Source: Camelus bactrianus (taxonomy: Eukaryota > Chordata > Mammalia > Artiodactyla > Camelidae). From it: a stretch of DNA of 64,000 bases. The DNA is taken from contig NC_133555.1 of assembly GCF_048773025.1 (NCBI RefSeq), forward strand, positions 58,227,206-58,291,205. Direction: 5' to 3'. This document shows, in pieces, positions 46,954-59,819 of this stretch. The notes beneath the pieces were generated by a model, which saw nothing but the letters and a program-made list of their open reading frames with translations, was not told the origin of the DNA and did no database searches. Position 1 is the first letter of the stretch; each line of letters starts with the position of its first letter. The translations under genes were made by a program, and so were the position numbers.

Positions 46954-48194
46954 AACTAGGTGAAGGACGGCTTTCACACACAATTATCACTCAGAACTTA
47001 GCATGTGGAGAGACGTTCGATCATCTAGCACAAAGGGAATGGTTTGCAGGAGAAACTTTTACTCTGCTTTCTCAGTCTGTTTCCTAGTGCCGGTTTGACG
47101 TTCCTGCAGTTTTCACTGTAAAACCGAGTTGGAGCTAGTACCTCCCTATATATATATATGGAGTGGAGTTTGCAACTGAAAAGAAACTTTGTGTTCCCAA
47201 CAAGCTAGGTGAAGGACGGCTTTCACACACAATTATCTCTAAGAACTGAGGATGTGGAGAGACGTTCGTTCATCTAGCACAAAGGGAACGGTTTGCAGGA
47301 GAAACTTTTACTCTGCTTTCTCAGTCTGTTTCCTAGTGCCGGTTTGAGTTTCCTGCAGTATTCACTGTAAAACCGAGTTGGAGCTAGTACCTCCCCATAT
47401 ATATGTATGGATTGGTGTTTGCAACTGAAAAGATACTTTGTGTTCCCAAGAAGCTAGGTGAAGGACGGCTTTCACATAGACTTATCTCTCAGAACTGACC
47501 ATGTGGAGAGACGTTCGTTCATCTAGCCCAAAGGAACGGGTTGCAGGAAAACTTTTATTCTGGTTTCTCAGTCTGTTTCCTAGTGCCGGTTTAAAGTTCC
47601 TGCAGTTTTCACTGTAAAACCGATTTGGATCTATTACCTCCCCTATATATGTATGGAGTGGAGTTTGCAACTGGAAAGAAACTTTGTGTTCCCAACAAGC
47701 AAGGTGAAAGACGGCTTTCACACACACTTAACTCTCAGATCTGAGCATGTGGAGAGACGTTCGTTCATCTAGCACAAAGGGAACGGGTTGCAGGAGAAAC
47801 TTTTACTCTGCTTTCTCAGTCTGTTTCCTACTGCCGGTTTGAAGTTCCTGCAGTTTTCACTGTAAAACCGAGTTGGATCTAGTACCTCCCCATATATATG
47901 TATGGAGTGGAGTTTGCCACTGAAAAGTAACTTTGTGTTCCCAACAAGCTAGGTGAAGGACGGCTTTCACACACAATAATCTCTCAGAAATTAGCATGTG
48001 CAGAGACGTTCGTTCATCTCGCACAAAGGGAACGGGATGCAGGGAAAACTTTTACTCTGGTTTCTCAGTCTGTTTCCTAGTGCCGGTTTGAAGTTCCTGC
48101 ATTTTTCACTTTAAACAGAGTTGGAGCTCGTACCTCCCCATATATATGTATGGAGTGGAGTTTGCAACTGAAAAGAAACTTTGTGTTCCCAACA
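46954..48194. repeat. HOR domain 6, canonical copy a-b-c-d-e (1241 bp)
   Basis: Monomers start at 46954, 47203, 47452, 47698 and 47947. The block repeats the preceding one with very few changes: a one-base loss in the c monomer's poly-A (GCAGGAAAAC near 47543), GAGTTTCCTGCAG for GAATTTCCTGCAG in b, and GAAATTAGC for GAACTGAGC in e. Confidence 0.88.
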
Positions 48195-49186
48195 AGCTAG
48201 GTGAAGGACGGCTTTCACACACAATTATCACTCAGAACTTAGCATGTGGAGAGACGTTCGATCATCTAGCACAAAGGGAATGGTTTGCAGGAGAAACTTT
48301 TACTCTGCTTTCTCAGTCTGTTTCCTAGTGCCGGTATGACGTTCCTGCAGTTTTCACTGTAAAACCGAGTTGGAGCTAGTACCTCCCTATATATATATAT
48401 GGAGTGGAGTTTGCAACTGAAAAGAAACTTTGTGTTCCCAACAAGCTAGGTGAAGGACGGCATTCACACACAATTATCTCTAAGAACTGAGGATGTGGAG
48501 AGACGTTCGTTCATCTAGCACAAAGGGAACGGTTTGCAGGAGAAATTTTACTCTGCTTTCTCAGTCTGTTTCCTAGTGCCGGTTTGAATTTCCTGCAGTA
48601 TTCACTGTAAAACCGAGTTGGAGCTAGTACCTCCCCATATATATGTATGGATTGGGGTTTGCAACTGAAAAGATACTTTGTGTTCCCAAGAAGCTTGGTG
48701 AAGGACGGCTTTCACATAGACTTATCTCTCAGAACTGACCATGTGGAGAGACGTTCGTTCATCTAGCCCAAAGGAACGGGTTGCAGGAAAAACTTTTATT
48801 CTGGTTTCTCAGTCTGTTTCCTAGTGCCGGTTTAAAGTTCCTGCAGTTTTCACTGTAAAACCGATTTGGATCTATTACCTCCCCTATATATGTATGGAGT
48901 GGAGTTTGCAACTGGAAAGAAACTTTGTGTTCCCAACAAGCAAGGTGAAAGACGGCTTTCACACACACTTAACTCTCAGATCTGAGCATGTGGAGAGACG
49001 TTCGTTCATCTAGCACAAAGGGAACGGGTTGCAGGAGAAACTTTTACTCTGCTTTCTCAGTCTGTTTCCTACTGCCGGTTTGAAGTTCCTGCAGTTTTCA
49101 CTGTAAAACCGAGTTGGATCTAGTACCTCCCCATATATATGTATGGAGTGGAGTTTGCCACTGAAAAGTAACTTTGTGTTCCAACA
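48195..49186. repeat. HOR domain 6, shortened copy a-b-c-d
   Basis: Four monomers starting at 48195, 48444, 48692 and 48939. The separate e monomer is missing because it has been fused with the following a monomer, so the local period drops to 992 bp. The junction between d and the hybrid has lost one C (GTTCCAACAAGC for GTTCCCAACAAGC near 49180). Confidence 0.85.
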
Positions 49187-50428
49187 AGCTAGGTGAAGGA
49201 CGGCTTTCACACACAATTATCTCTCAGAACTTAGCATGTGCAGAGACGTTCGATCATCTAGCACAAAGGGAATGGTTTGCAGGAGAAACTTTTACTCTGC
49301 TTTCTCAGTCTGTTTGCTAGTGCCGGTTTGACGTTCCTGCAGTTTTCACTGTAAAACCGAGTTGTAGCTAGTACCTCCCTATATATATATATGGAGTGGA
49401 GTTTGCAACTGAAAAGAAACTTTGTGTTCCCAACAAGCTAGGTGAAGGACGGCTTTCACACACAATTATCTCTAAGAACTGAGGATGTGGAGAGACGTTC
49501 GTTCATCTAGCACAAAGGGAACGGTTTGCAGGAGAAACATTTACTCTGCTTTCTCAGTCTGTTTCCTAGTGCCGGTTTGAATTTCCTGCAGTATTCACTG
49601 TAAAACCGAGTTGGAGCTAGTACCTCCCCATATATATGTATGGATTGGGGTTTGCAACTGAAAAGATACTTTGTGTTCCCAAGAAGCTAGGTGAAGGACG
49701 GCTTTCACATAGACTTATCTCTCAGAACTGACCATGTGGAGAGACGTTCGTTCATCTAGCCCAAAGGAACGGGTTGCAGGAAAAACTTTTATTCTGGTTT
49801 CTCAGTCTGTTTCCTAGTGCCGGTTTAAAGTTCCTGCAGTTTTCACTGTAAAACCGATTTGGATCTATTACCTCCCCTATATATGTATGGAGTGGAGTTT
49901 GCAACTGGAAAGAAACTTTGTGTTCCCAACAAGCAAGTTGAAAGACGGCTTTCACACACACTTAACTCTCAGATCTGAGCATGTGGAGAGACGTTCGTTC
50001 ATCTAGCACAAAGGGAACGGGTTGCAGGAGAAACTTTTACTCTGCTTTCTCAGTCTGTTTCCTACTGCCGGTTTGAAGTTCCTGCAGTTTTCACTGTAAA
50101 ACCGAGTTGGATCTAGTACCTCCCCATATATATGTATGGAGTGGAGTTTGCCACTGAAAAGTAACTTTGTGTTCCCAACAAGCTAGGTGAAGGACGGCTT
50201 TCACACACAATTATCTCTCAGAACTGAGCATGTGCAGAGACGTTCGTTCATCTCGCACAAAGGGAACGGGTTGCAGGGAAAATTTTTACTCTGGTTTCTC
50301 AGTCTGTTTCCTAGTGCCGGTTTGAAGTTCCTGCATTTTTCACTTTAAACAGAGTTGGAGCTCGTACCTCCCCATATATATGTATGGAGTGGAGTTTGCA
50401 ACTGAAAAGAAACTTTGTGTTCCCAACA
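49187..50428. repeat. HOR domain 6 copy led by an e/a hybrid monomer (e/a-b-c-d-e)
   Basis: Monomers start at 49187, 49436, 49685, 49932 and 50181. The lead monomer keeps the e marker CATGTGCAGAG (near 49236), then shows a markers CGTTCGATC and AATGGTTTGC and the a-type rear with CCCTATATATATATATGG. The e-to-a switch therefore lies within about 25 bp, near 49235-49255. The e monomer at 50181 has CAATTATC where earlier e copies have CAATAATC, a variant shared with later copies. Confidence 0.85.
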
Positions 50429-51670
50429 AGCTAGGTGAAGGACGGTTTCACACACACTTATCTTTCAGAAATGAGCATGTGGAGAGACGTTCGTTCATCT
50501 AGCACAAATGGAACGGGTTGCAGGAGAAAGTTTTACTCTGGTTTCTCAGTCTGATTCCTAGTGCCGGTTTTAAGTTCCTGCAGCTTTCACTGTAAAACCG
50601 AGTTGGAGCTAGTACCTCCCCATATATATGTATGGATTGGGGTTTGCAACTGAAAAGATACTTTGTGTTCCCAAAAAGCTAGGTGAAGGACGGCTTTCAC
50701 ACACAATTATCTCTAAGAACTGAGGATGTGGAGAGACGTTCGTTCATCTAGCACAAAGGGAACGGTTTGCAGGAGAAACTTTTACTCTGCTTTCTCAGTC
50801 TGTTTCCTAGTGCCGGTTTGAATTTCCTGCAGTATTCACTGTAAAACCGAGTTGGAGCTAGTACCTCCCCATATATATGTATGGATTGGGGTTTGCAACT
50901 GAAAAGATACTTTGTGTTCCCAAGAAGCTAGGTGAAGGACGGCTTTCACATAGACTTATCTCTCAGAACTGACCATGTGGAGAGACGTTCGTTCATCTAG
51001 CCCAAAGGAACGGGTTGCAGGAAAAACTTTAATTCTGGTTTCTCAGTCTGTTTCCTAGTGCTGGTTTAAAGTTCCTGCAGTTTTCACTGTAAAACCGATT
51101 TGGAGCTATTACCTCCCGATATATATGTATGGAGTGGAGTTTGCAACTGGAAAGAAACTTTGTGTTCCCAAAAAGCAAGGTGAAAGACGGCTTTCACACA
51201 CACTTAACTCTCAGACCTGAGCATGTGGAGAGACGTTCGTTCATCTAGCACAAAGGGAACGGGTTGCAGGAGAAACTTTTACTCTGCTTTCTCAGTCTGT
51301 TTCCTACTGCCGGTTTGAAGTTCCTGCAGTTTTCACTGTAAAACCGAGTTGGATCTAGTACCTCCCCATATATATGTATGGAGTGGAGTTTGCCACTGAA
51401 AAGTAACTTTGTGTTCCCAACAAGCTAGGTGAAGGACGGCTTTCACACACAATTATCTCTCAGAACTGAGCATGTGCAGAGACGTTCGTTCATCTCGCAC
51501 AAAGGGAACGGGTTGCAGGGAAAACTTTTACTCTGGTTTCTCAGTCTGTTTCCTAGTGCCGGTTTGAAGTTCCTGCATTTTTCACTTTAAACAGAGTTGG
51601 AGCTCGTACCTCCCCATATATATGTATGGAGTGGAGTTTGCAACTGAAAAGAAACTTTGTGTTCCCAACA
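50429..51670. repeat. HOR domain 6, variant copy f-b-c-d-e
   Basis: Monomers start at 50429, 50677, 50926, 51174 and 51423. The a monomer is replaced by type f (GACGGTTTCAC, TATCTTTCAGAAATGAGC, GGTTTTAAG, GCAGCTTTCACTG); the other four positions keep the b-c-d-e order. A two-version HOR, with alternative lead monomers a and f, thus exists within one domain. Confidence 0.85.
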
Positions 51671-53405
51671 AGCTAGGTGAAGGAAGGTTTCACACACACT
51701 TATCTTTCAGAAATGAGCATGTGGAGAGAAGTTCGTTCATCTAGCACAAATGGAACGGGTTGCAGGGGAAAGTTTTACTCTGGTTTCTCAGTCTGATTCC
51801 TAGTGCCGGTTTTAGTTCCTGCAGCTTTCACTGTAAAACCGAGTTGGAGCTAGTACCTCCCCATATATATGTATGGATTGGGGTTTGCAACTGAAAAGAT
51901 ACTTTGTGTTCCCAACAAGCTAGGTGAAGGACGGCTTTCACACACAATTATCTCTAAGAACTGAGGATGTGGAGAGACGTTCGTTCATCTAGCACAAAGG
52001 GAACGGTTTGCAGGAGAAACTTTTACTCTGCTTTCTCAGTCTGTTTCCTAGTGCCGGTTTGAATTTCCTGCAGTATTCACTGTAAAACCGAGTTGGAGCT
52101 AGTACCTCCCCATATATATGTATGGATTGGGGTTTGCAACTGAAAAGATACTTTGTGTTCCCAAGAAGCTAGGTGAAGGACGGCTTTCACATAGACTTAT
52201 CTCTCAGAACTGACCATGTGGAGAGACGTTCGTTCATCTAGCCCAAAGGAACGGGTTGCAGGAAAAACTTTTATTCTGGTTTCTCAGTCTGTTTCCTAGT
52301 GCCGGTTTAAAGTTCCTGCAGTTTTCACTGTAAAACCGATTTGGATCTATTACCTCCCCTATATATGTATGGAGTGGAGTTTGCAACTGGAAAGAAACTT
52401 TGTGTTCCCAACAAGCAAGGTGAAAGACGGCTTTCGCACACACTTAACTCTCAGATCTGAGCATGTGGAGAGACGTACGTTCATCTAGCACAAAGGGAAC
52501 GTGTTGCAGGAGAAACTTTTACTCTGCTTTCTCAGTCTGTTTCCTACTGCCGGTTTGAAGTTCCTGCAGTTTTCACTGTAAAATCGAGTTGGAGCTACTA
52601 CCTCCAAATATATATGTATGGATTGGAGTTAGCAACTGAAAAGAAACTTTGTGTTCCCAACAAGCTAGGTGAAGGACGGCTTTCACACACACTTATCTCT
52701 CAGACCTGAGCATGTGGAGAGACATTCGTTCATCTAGCACAAAGGGAACGGGTTGCAAGTGAAACTTTTACTCTGGTTCTCAGTCTGATTCCTAGTGCCG
52801 GTTTGACGTTCCTGCAGTTTTCACTGTAAAACCGAGTTGGATCTATTACCTCCCCATATATATGTATGGAGTGGAGTTTGCCACTGAAAAGTAACTTTGT
52901 GTTCCCAACAAGCTAGGTGAAGGACGGCTTTCACACACAATTATCTCTCAGAACTGAGCATGTGCAGAGACGTTCGTTCATCTCGCACAAAGGGAACGGG
53001 TTGCAGGGAAAACTTTTACTCTGGTTTCTCAGTCTGTTTCCTAGTGCCGGTTTGAAGTTCCTGCATTTTTCACTTTAAACAGAGTTGGAGCTCGTACCTC
53101 CCCATATATATGTATGGAGTGGAGTTTGCAACTGAAAAGAAACTTTGTGTTCCCAACAAGCTAGGTGAAGGACGGTTTCACACACACTTATCTTTCAGAA
53201 ATGAGCATGTGGAGAGACGTTCGTTCATCTAGCACAAATGGAACGGGTTGCAGGAGAAAGTTTTACTCTGGTTTCTCAGTCTGATTCCTAGTGCCGGTTT
53301 TAAGTTCCTGCAGCTTTCACTGTAAAACCGAGTAGGAGCTAGTACATCCCCATATATATGTATGGAGTGGAGTTTGCAACTGAAAAGAAACTTTGTGTTC
53401 CCAAC
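51671..53405. repeat. HOR domain 6, last copies f-b-c-d-(g)-e-f
   Basis: Monomers start at 51671 (f), 51918 (b), 52167 (c), 52414 (d-like front, different rear), 52663 (g), 52911 (e) and 53159 (f). The order follows f-b-c-d-e, but one additional monomer, g (CAGACCTGAG, GACATTCG, CAAGTGAAAC), stands between d and e, so two monomers are modified here. The next monomer (about 53406) has AACATGCTAGG and AACTGGGCATG, like one near 43730 on the other side of the domain. The regular HOR ends here. Confidence 0.8.
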
Positions 53406-56400
53406 ATGCTAGGTGAAGGACGGCTTTCACACACACATTTCTCTCAAAACTGGGCATGTGGAGAGACGTTCGTTCATCTAGCCCAAAGGAACGGGTTGCA
53501 GAAAAAACTTTTACTCTGGTTTCTCAGTCTGTTTCCTAGTGCCGGTTTGACGTTCCTGCAGTTTTCACTGTAAAAGCGATTTGGATCTATAACCTCCCCT
53601 ATATATGTATGGAGTGGAGTTTGCAACTGGAAAGAAACTTTGTGTTCCCAACAAGCTAGGTGAAATACGGATTTCACACACACTTAACTTACAGATCTGA
53701 GCATGTGGACAGACGTTCGTTCATCTAGCACAAAGGGAACGGTTTGCAAGAGAAACTTTTACCCTGGTTCTCAGTCTGATTCCTAGTACCGGTTTGAAGT
53801 TCCTGCAGTTTTCACTGTAAAACCGAGTTGGAGCTTGTACCTCCCTATATATATGTACGGAGTGGGGTTTGCAACTGAAAAGAAACTTTGTGTTCCCAAC
53901 AAGTTAGGTGAAGGACGTCTTTCACACACACTTATCTCTCATATCTGAACATGTGGATAGACGTTTGTTCATCTAGCACAATAAGGAACAGGTTGCAAGT
54001 AAAACTTTTACTCTGCTTTCTCAGTCTGTATCCTAGTGCCGGTTTGACGTTCCTGTAGTTTTCACTGTAAAATAATGTTGGAGCTAGTACCTCCCCATAT
54101 ATATGTATGGATTGGAGATTGCAACTGAAAAGAAACTTTGTGTTCCCAACAAGCTATATGAAGTACGGCTTTCACACACACTTATCTCTCAGAACTGAGC
54201 ATGTGGAGAGACGTTCCTTCATCTCGCACAAAGGGAACGGTTTGAAGGAAAAACTTTTACTCTGGTTTCTCAGTCTGTTTCCTAGTGCCGGTTTGAATTT
54301 CCTGCATTTTCAGCTGTAAAAAAGGGTTGGAGCTAGTACCTCCCCATATATATGTATGGAGTGGAGTTTGCTACTGAAAAGAAACTTTGTGTTCCCAACA
54401 ATCTAGGTGAACGACGGCTTTCACACACAATTATCACTCAGAACTTAGCATGTGGAGAGACGTTCGATCATCTAGCACAAAGGGAATGGTTTGCAGGAGA
54501 AACTTTTACTCTGCTTTCTCAGTCTGTTTCCTAGTGCCGGTTTGACGTTCCTGCAGTTTTCACTGTAAAACCGAGTAGGAGCTAGTACCTCCCTATATAT
54601 ATATATGGAGTGGAGTTTGCAACTGAAAAGAAACTTTGTGTTCCCAACAAGGTAGTTGAAGGAAGGCTTTCACACACAATTATATCTCAGAACTGAGCAT
54701 GTGGAGAGACGTTCGTTCATCTAGCACAAAGGGAACGGGTTGCAGGAGAAACTTTTACTCTGCTTTCTCAGTCTGTTTCCTACTGCCGGTTTGAAGTTCC
54801 TGCAGTTTTCACTATAAAACCGAGTTGGATCTAGTACCTCCCCATATATATGTATGGAGTGGAATTTGCCACTGAAAAGATACTTTGTGTTCCCAAGAAG
54901 CTAGGTGAAGGACGGCTTTCACACACACTTATCTCTCAGAACTGACCATGTGGAGAGACGTTCGTTCATCTAGCCCAAAGGAACGGGTTGCAGGAAAAAC
55001 TTTTACTCTGGTTCCTCAGTCTGTTTCCTAGTGCCGGTTTGAAGTTCCTGCAGTTTTCACTGTAAAACCGATTTGGATCTATTACCTCCCCTATATATGT
55101 ATGGAGTGGAGATTGCAACTGGAAAGAAACTTTGTGTTCCCAACATGCTAGGTGAAAGACGGCTTTCACACACACTTCACTCTCAGATCTGAGCATGTGG
55201 AGAGACTTTCGTTCATCTAGCACAAAGGGAACGGGTTGCAGGAGAAAGTTTTACTCTGCTTTCTCAGTCTGTTTCCTACTGCAGGTTTGAAGTTCCTGCA
55301 GTTTTCACTGTAAAATCGAGTTGGAGCTAGTACCACCCCATATATATGTATGGATTGGAGATTGCAACTGAAAAGAAACTTTGTGTTCCCAACAAGCTAG
55401 TTGAAGGACGGCTTTCACACACATTTATCTCTCAGAACTGAGCATGTTGAGAGACATTCGTTAATCTAGCACAAAGGGAACGTGTTGCAAGTGAAACTTT
55501 TACTCTGGTTCTCAGTCTGATTCCTAGTGCCGGTTTAAAGATCCTGCAGTTTTCACTGTAAAACCGAGTTGGATCTAGTACCTCCCCATATATATGTATG
55601 GAGTGGAGTTTGCCACTGAAAAGAAACTTTGTGTTCCCAAGAAGCTATGTGAAGGACGGCTTTCACACACAATTATCTCTCAGAACTGAGCATGTGGAGA
55701 GACGTTCGTTCATGTAGCCCAAAGGAACGGGTTGCAGGAAAAACTTTTACTCTGGTTTCACAGTCTGTTTCCTAGTGCCGGTTTGAAGTTCCTGCAGTTT
55801 TCACTGTAAAACCGATTTGGATCTATTACCTCCCCTATATATGTATGGAGTGGAGTTTGCAACTTGAAAGAAACTTTGTGTTCCCAACAAGCTAGGTGAA
55901 GGACGGCTTTCACACACACAATTCTCTCTGAACCAGGCATGTGGAGAGACGTTCGTTCATCTAGCACAAAGGGAACGGTTTGCAGGAGGAACTTTACTCT
56001 GGTTTCTCGGTCTGTTTCCTAGTGCCGGTTTGAATTTCCTGCAGTATTCACTGTAAAACCGAGTTGGAGCTAGTACCTCCCCATATATATGTATGGAGTG
56101 GGGTTTGCATCTGAAAAGATACTTTGTGTTCCCAAGAAGCTAGGTGAAGGACGGCTTTCACACACACTTATCTCTCAGAACTGACCATGTGGAGAGACGT
56201 TCGTTCATCTAGCCCAAAGGAACGGGTTGCAGGAAAAACTTTTACTCTGGTTTCTCAGTCTGTTTCCTAGTGCCGGTTTGAAGTTCCTGCAGTTTTCACT
56301 GTAAAACCGATTTGGATCTATTACCTCCCCTATATATGTATGGAGTGGAGTTTGCAACTGAAAAGAAACTTTGTGTTCCCAACAAGCTATGTGAAAGACG

Positions 56401-58079
56401 GATTTCACACACACTTAACTCTCAGATCTGAGCATGTGGACAGACGTTCATTCATCTAGCACAAAGGGAACGGTTTGCAAGTGAAACTTTTACCCTGGTT
56501 CTCAGTCTGATCCCTAGTATCGGTTTGAAGTTCCTGCAGTTTTCACTGTAAAACCGAGTTGGAGCTAGTACCTCCCCTTATATATGTATGGAGTGGAGTT
56601 TGCAACTGAAAAGAAACTTTGTGTTCCCAACAAGCTAGATGAAGTACGGCTTTCACACACACTTATCTCTTAGAACTGAGCATGTGGAGAGACGATCGTT
56701 CATCTAGCACAAATGGAACGGGTTGCAGGAGACACTTTCACTCTGGTTTCTCAGTCTTTTTCCTAGTGCCGGTTTGAAGTTCCTGCAGTTTTCACTTTAA
56801 AACCGAGTTGAAGCTAGTACTTCCCCATATATATGTATGGAGTGGAGTTTTCAACTGAAAAGAATCTTTGTGTTCCCAACAAGCTAGGTGAAGTAGGGTT
56901 TCACACACAATTATCCCTCAGAACTGAGCATGTGGGGAGACGTTCGTTCATCTAGCAAAAAGGGAACGGTTTGCAGGAGAAACTTTTACTCTGCTTCCTC
57001 AGTCTGTTTCCTAGTGTCGGTTTGAAGTTCCTGCAGTTTTCACTGTGAAAACGAGTTGGAGCTAGTACTTCCCCAAATAAATGTATGGAGTGGAATTTGC
57101 AACTGAAAAGAAACTTTGTGTTCCCAACAAGCTAGGTGAAGGACGGCTTTCACACACACTTAACTCTCAGAACTGAGCATGTGGAGAGACGTTCGTTCAT
57201 CTAGCACAAAGGGAACGGGTTGCAGGAGAAACTTTCACTCTGGTTTCTCAGACTGTTTCCTAGTGCCGGTTTGAAGTTCCTGCAGTTTTCACTTTAAAAC
57301 CGAGTTGAAGCTAGTACTTCCCCATATATATGTATGAAGTGGAGTTTGCAACTGAAAAGAAACTTTGTGTTCCCAACAAGCTAGGTGAAGGACGGCTTTA
57401 CACACACTTATCTCTCAGAACTGAGCATGTGGAGAGACGTTCGTTCATCTAGCACAAAGGGAACGGGATGCAGGAGAAACTTTTACTCTGCTTCCTCAGT
57501 CTGTTTCCTAGTGCCGATTTGAATTTCCTGCAGTTTTCACTGTAAAACCGAGTTGGAGCTTGTACCTCCCCATATATATGTATGGAGAGGAGTTTGCAAC
57601 TGAAAAGAAACTTTGTGTTCCCAAAAAGCTAGGTGAAGGACGGCTTTCACACACACTTATCTCTCAGAATTGAGCATGTGGAGAGAAGTTCGTTCATCTA
57701 GCACAAAGGGAACGGGTTGCAGGAGAAAATTATACTCTGCTTCTGCAGTCTGTTTCCTAGTGCCGGTTTGAATTTCCTGCAGTATTCACTGTAAAACCGA
57801 GTTGGAGCTAGTACCTCCCCATATATATGTATGGAGTGGGGTTTGCAACTGAAAAGATACTTTGTGTTCCCAACAAGCTAGGTGAAGGACGGCTTTCACA
57901 CACACTTATCTCTCAGAACTGACCATGTGGAGAGACGTTCGTTCATCTAGCCCAAAGGAACGGGTTGCAGGAAAAACTTTTACTCTGGTTTCTCAGTCTG
58001 TTTCCTAGTGCCGGTTTGAAGTTCCTGCAGTTTTCACTTTAAAACCGATTTGGATCTATTACCTCCCCATATATATGTA

Positions 58080-58780
58080 TGGAGTGGAGTTTGCAACTGA
58101 AATGAACTTGTGTTCCCGACAAGCTAGGTGAAGGAAGGCTTTCACACACACTTATATCTCAGAACTGAGCATGTGGAAACACGTTCGTACATCTAGCACA
58201 AAGGGAACGGTTTGCAGGGGAAACTTTCCCTCTGGTTTCTCAGTCTGTTTCCTAGTGCCGGTTTGAATTTCCTGCAGTTTTCACTGTAAAACCGAGTTGG
58301 AGATATTACCTCCCAATATATATGTATGGAGTGGAATTTGCCACTGAAAAGAAACTTTGTGTTCCCAACAAGCTAGGTTAAGGACGGATTTCACACACAC
58401 TTATCTGTCAGATCAGAGCATGTGGAGAGACGTTCGTTCATCTAGCACAAAGGGAACGGTGTGCAGGAGAAACATTTACTCTGCTTTCTCAGTCTGTTTC
58501 CTAGTGCCGGTATGAATTTCATGCAGTTTTCACTGTAAAACTGTGTTGGAACTAGTACTTCCCTTTATATATGAGTGGAGTAGAGTTTGAAAATGAAAAG
58601 AAACTTTGTGTTCCCAACAAGCTAGGTGAAGGACGGCATTCACACACACTTATCTCTCAGAACTGATCATGTGGAGGGACGTTCGTTCATCTCGCACAAA
58701 GGGAACGGGTTGCAGGAGAAATTTTTACTCTGCTTTCTCAGTCTGTTTTCTAGTGTTGGTTTGACGTTCCTGCAGTTTTC
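58080..58780. repeat. Relict 7-monomer duplicate, copy 1 (partner 59820-60520)
   Basis: Shared rare markers with the partner about 1739 bp downstream, in order: AACTTGTGTTCCC, GAAGGAAGGC, TATATCTCAG, GTGGAAACACGTTCGTAC, GGAATTTGCCACTG, CTAGGTTAAG, CGGTGTGCAGG, ATTTCATGCAG, TTTGAAAATGAAA and GTGGAGGGACG with TCTCGCAC. Many point differences separate the two copies, so this duplication is older than those in the HOR domains. Confidence 0.65.
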
Positions 58781-59819
58781 ACTGTAAAACCGAGTTGGAG
58801 CTAGTACTTCCCCATATATATGTATGGATTGGAGATTGCAACTGAAAAGAAACTTTGTGTTCCCAACAAGCTAGGTGAAGGACGGCATTCACACACACTT
58901 ATCTCTCAGAACTGAGAATGTGGAGAGACGTTCGTTCATCTAGCACAAAGGGAACGTTTTGCAGGAGAAACTTTCACTCTGGTTTCTCAGTCTGTATCCC
59001 AGTGCCGGTTTGAAGTTCCTGCATTTTTCACTTTAAAACCGAGTTGAAGCTAGTACTTCCCCATATATATTTATGGATTGGAGTTCGCAACTGAAAAGAA
59101 ACTTTGTGTTCCCAACAAGCTAGGTGAAGGACGGCTTTCACACACATTTATCTCTCAGAACTGAGCATTTGGTGAGACCTTCGTTCATCTAGCGCAAAGG
59201 AACGGGTTGCAGGAGAAACTTTTACTCTGCTTCCTCAGTCTGTTTCCTAGTGCCGGTTTGAATTTCCTGCAATTTTCACTGTAAAACCGATTTGGAGCTA
59301 GTAACTTCCCATATATATATATGGAGTGGAGTTTGCAACTGAAAAGAAACTTTGTGTTCCCAACAAGCTAGGTGAAGGACGGCTTTCACACACACTTATC
59401 TCTCAGAACTGAGCATGTGGAGAGACGTTCGCTCATCTAGCACAAAGGGAACGGTTTGCAGGAAAAACTTTTACTCTGGTTTCTCAGTCTGTTTCCTAGT
59501 GCCGGTTTGAAATTCCTGCAGTTATCACTGTAAAACCGAGTTTGAGCAAGTACCTCCCCTATATATGTATGGAGTGGAGTTTGCAACTGAAAAGTAACTT
59601 TGTGTTCCCAACAAACTAGTTGAAGGACGGCTTTCACACACCCTTTTCTCTCAGAACTGAGCATGTGGAGAGACGTTCGTTCATCTAGCACAAAGGGAAC
59701 GTGTTGAAAGAAAAACTTTTACTCTGGTTCTCAGTCTGATTCCTAGTGCCGGTTTGAAGTTCCTGCAGTTTTCACTGTAAAACCGAGTTGGAGCTAGTAC
59801 TTCCCCATATATATGTATG

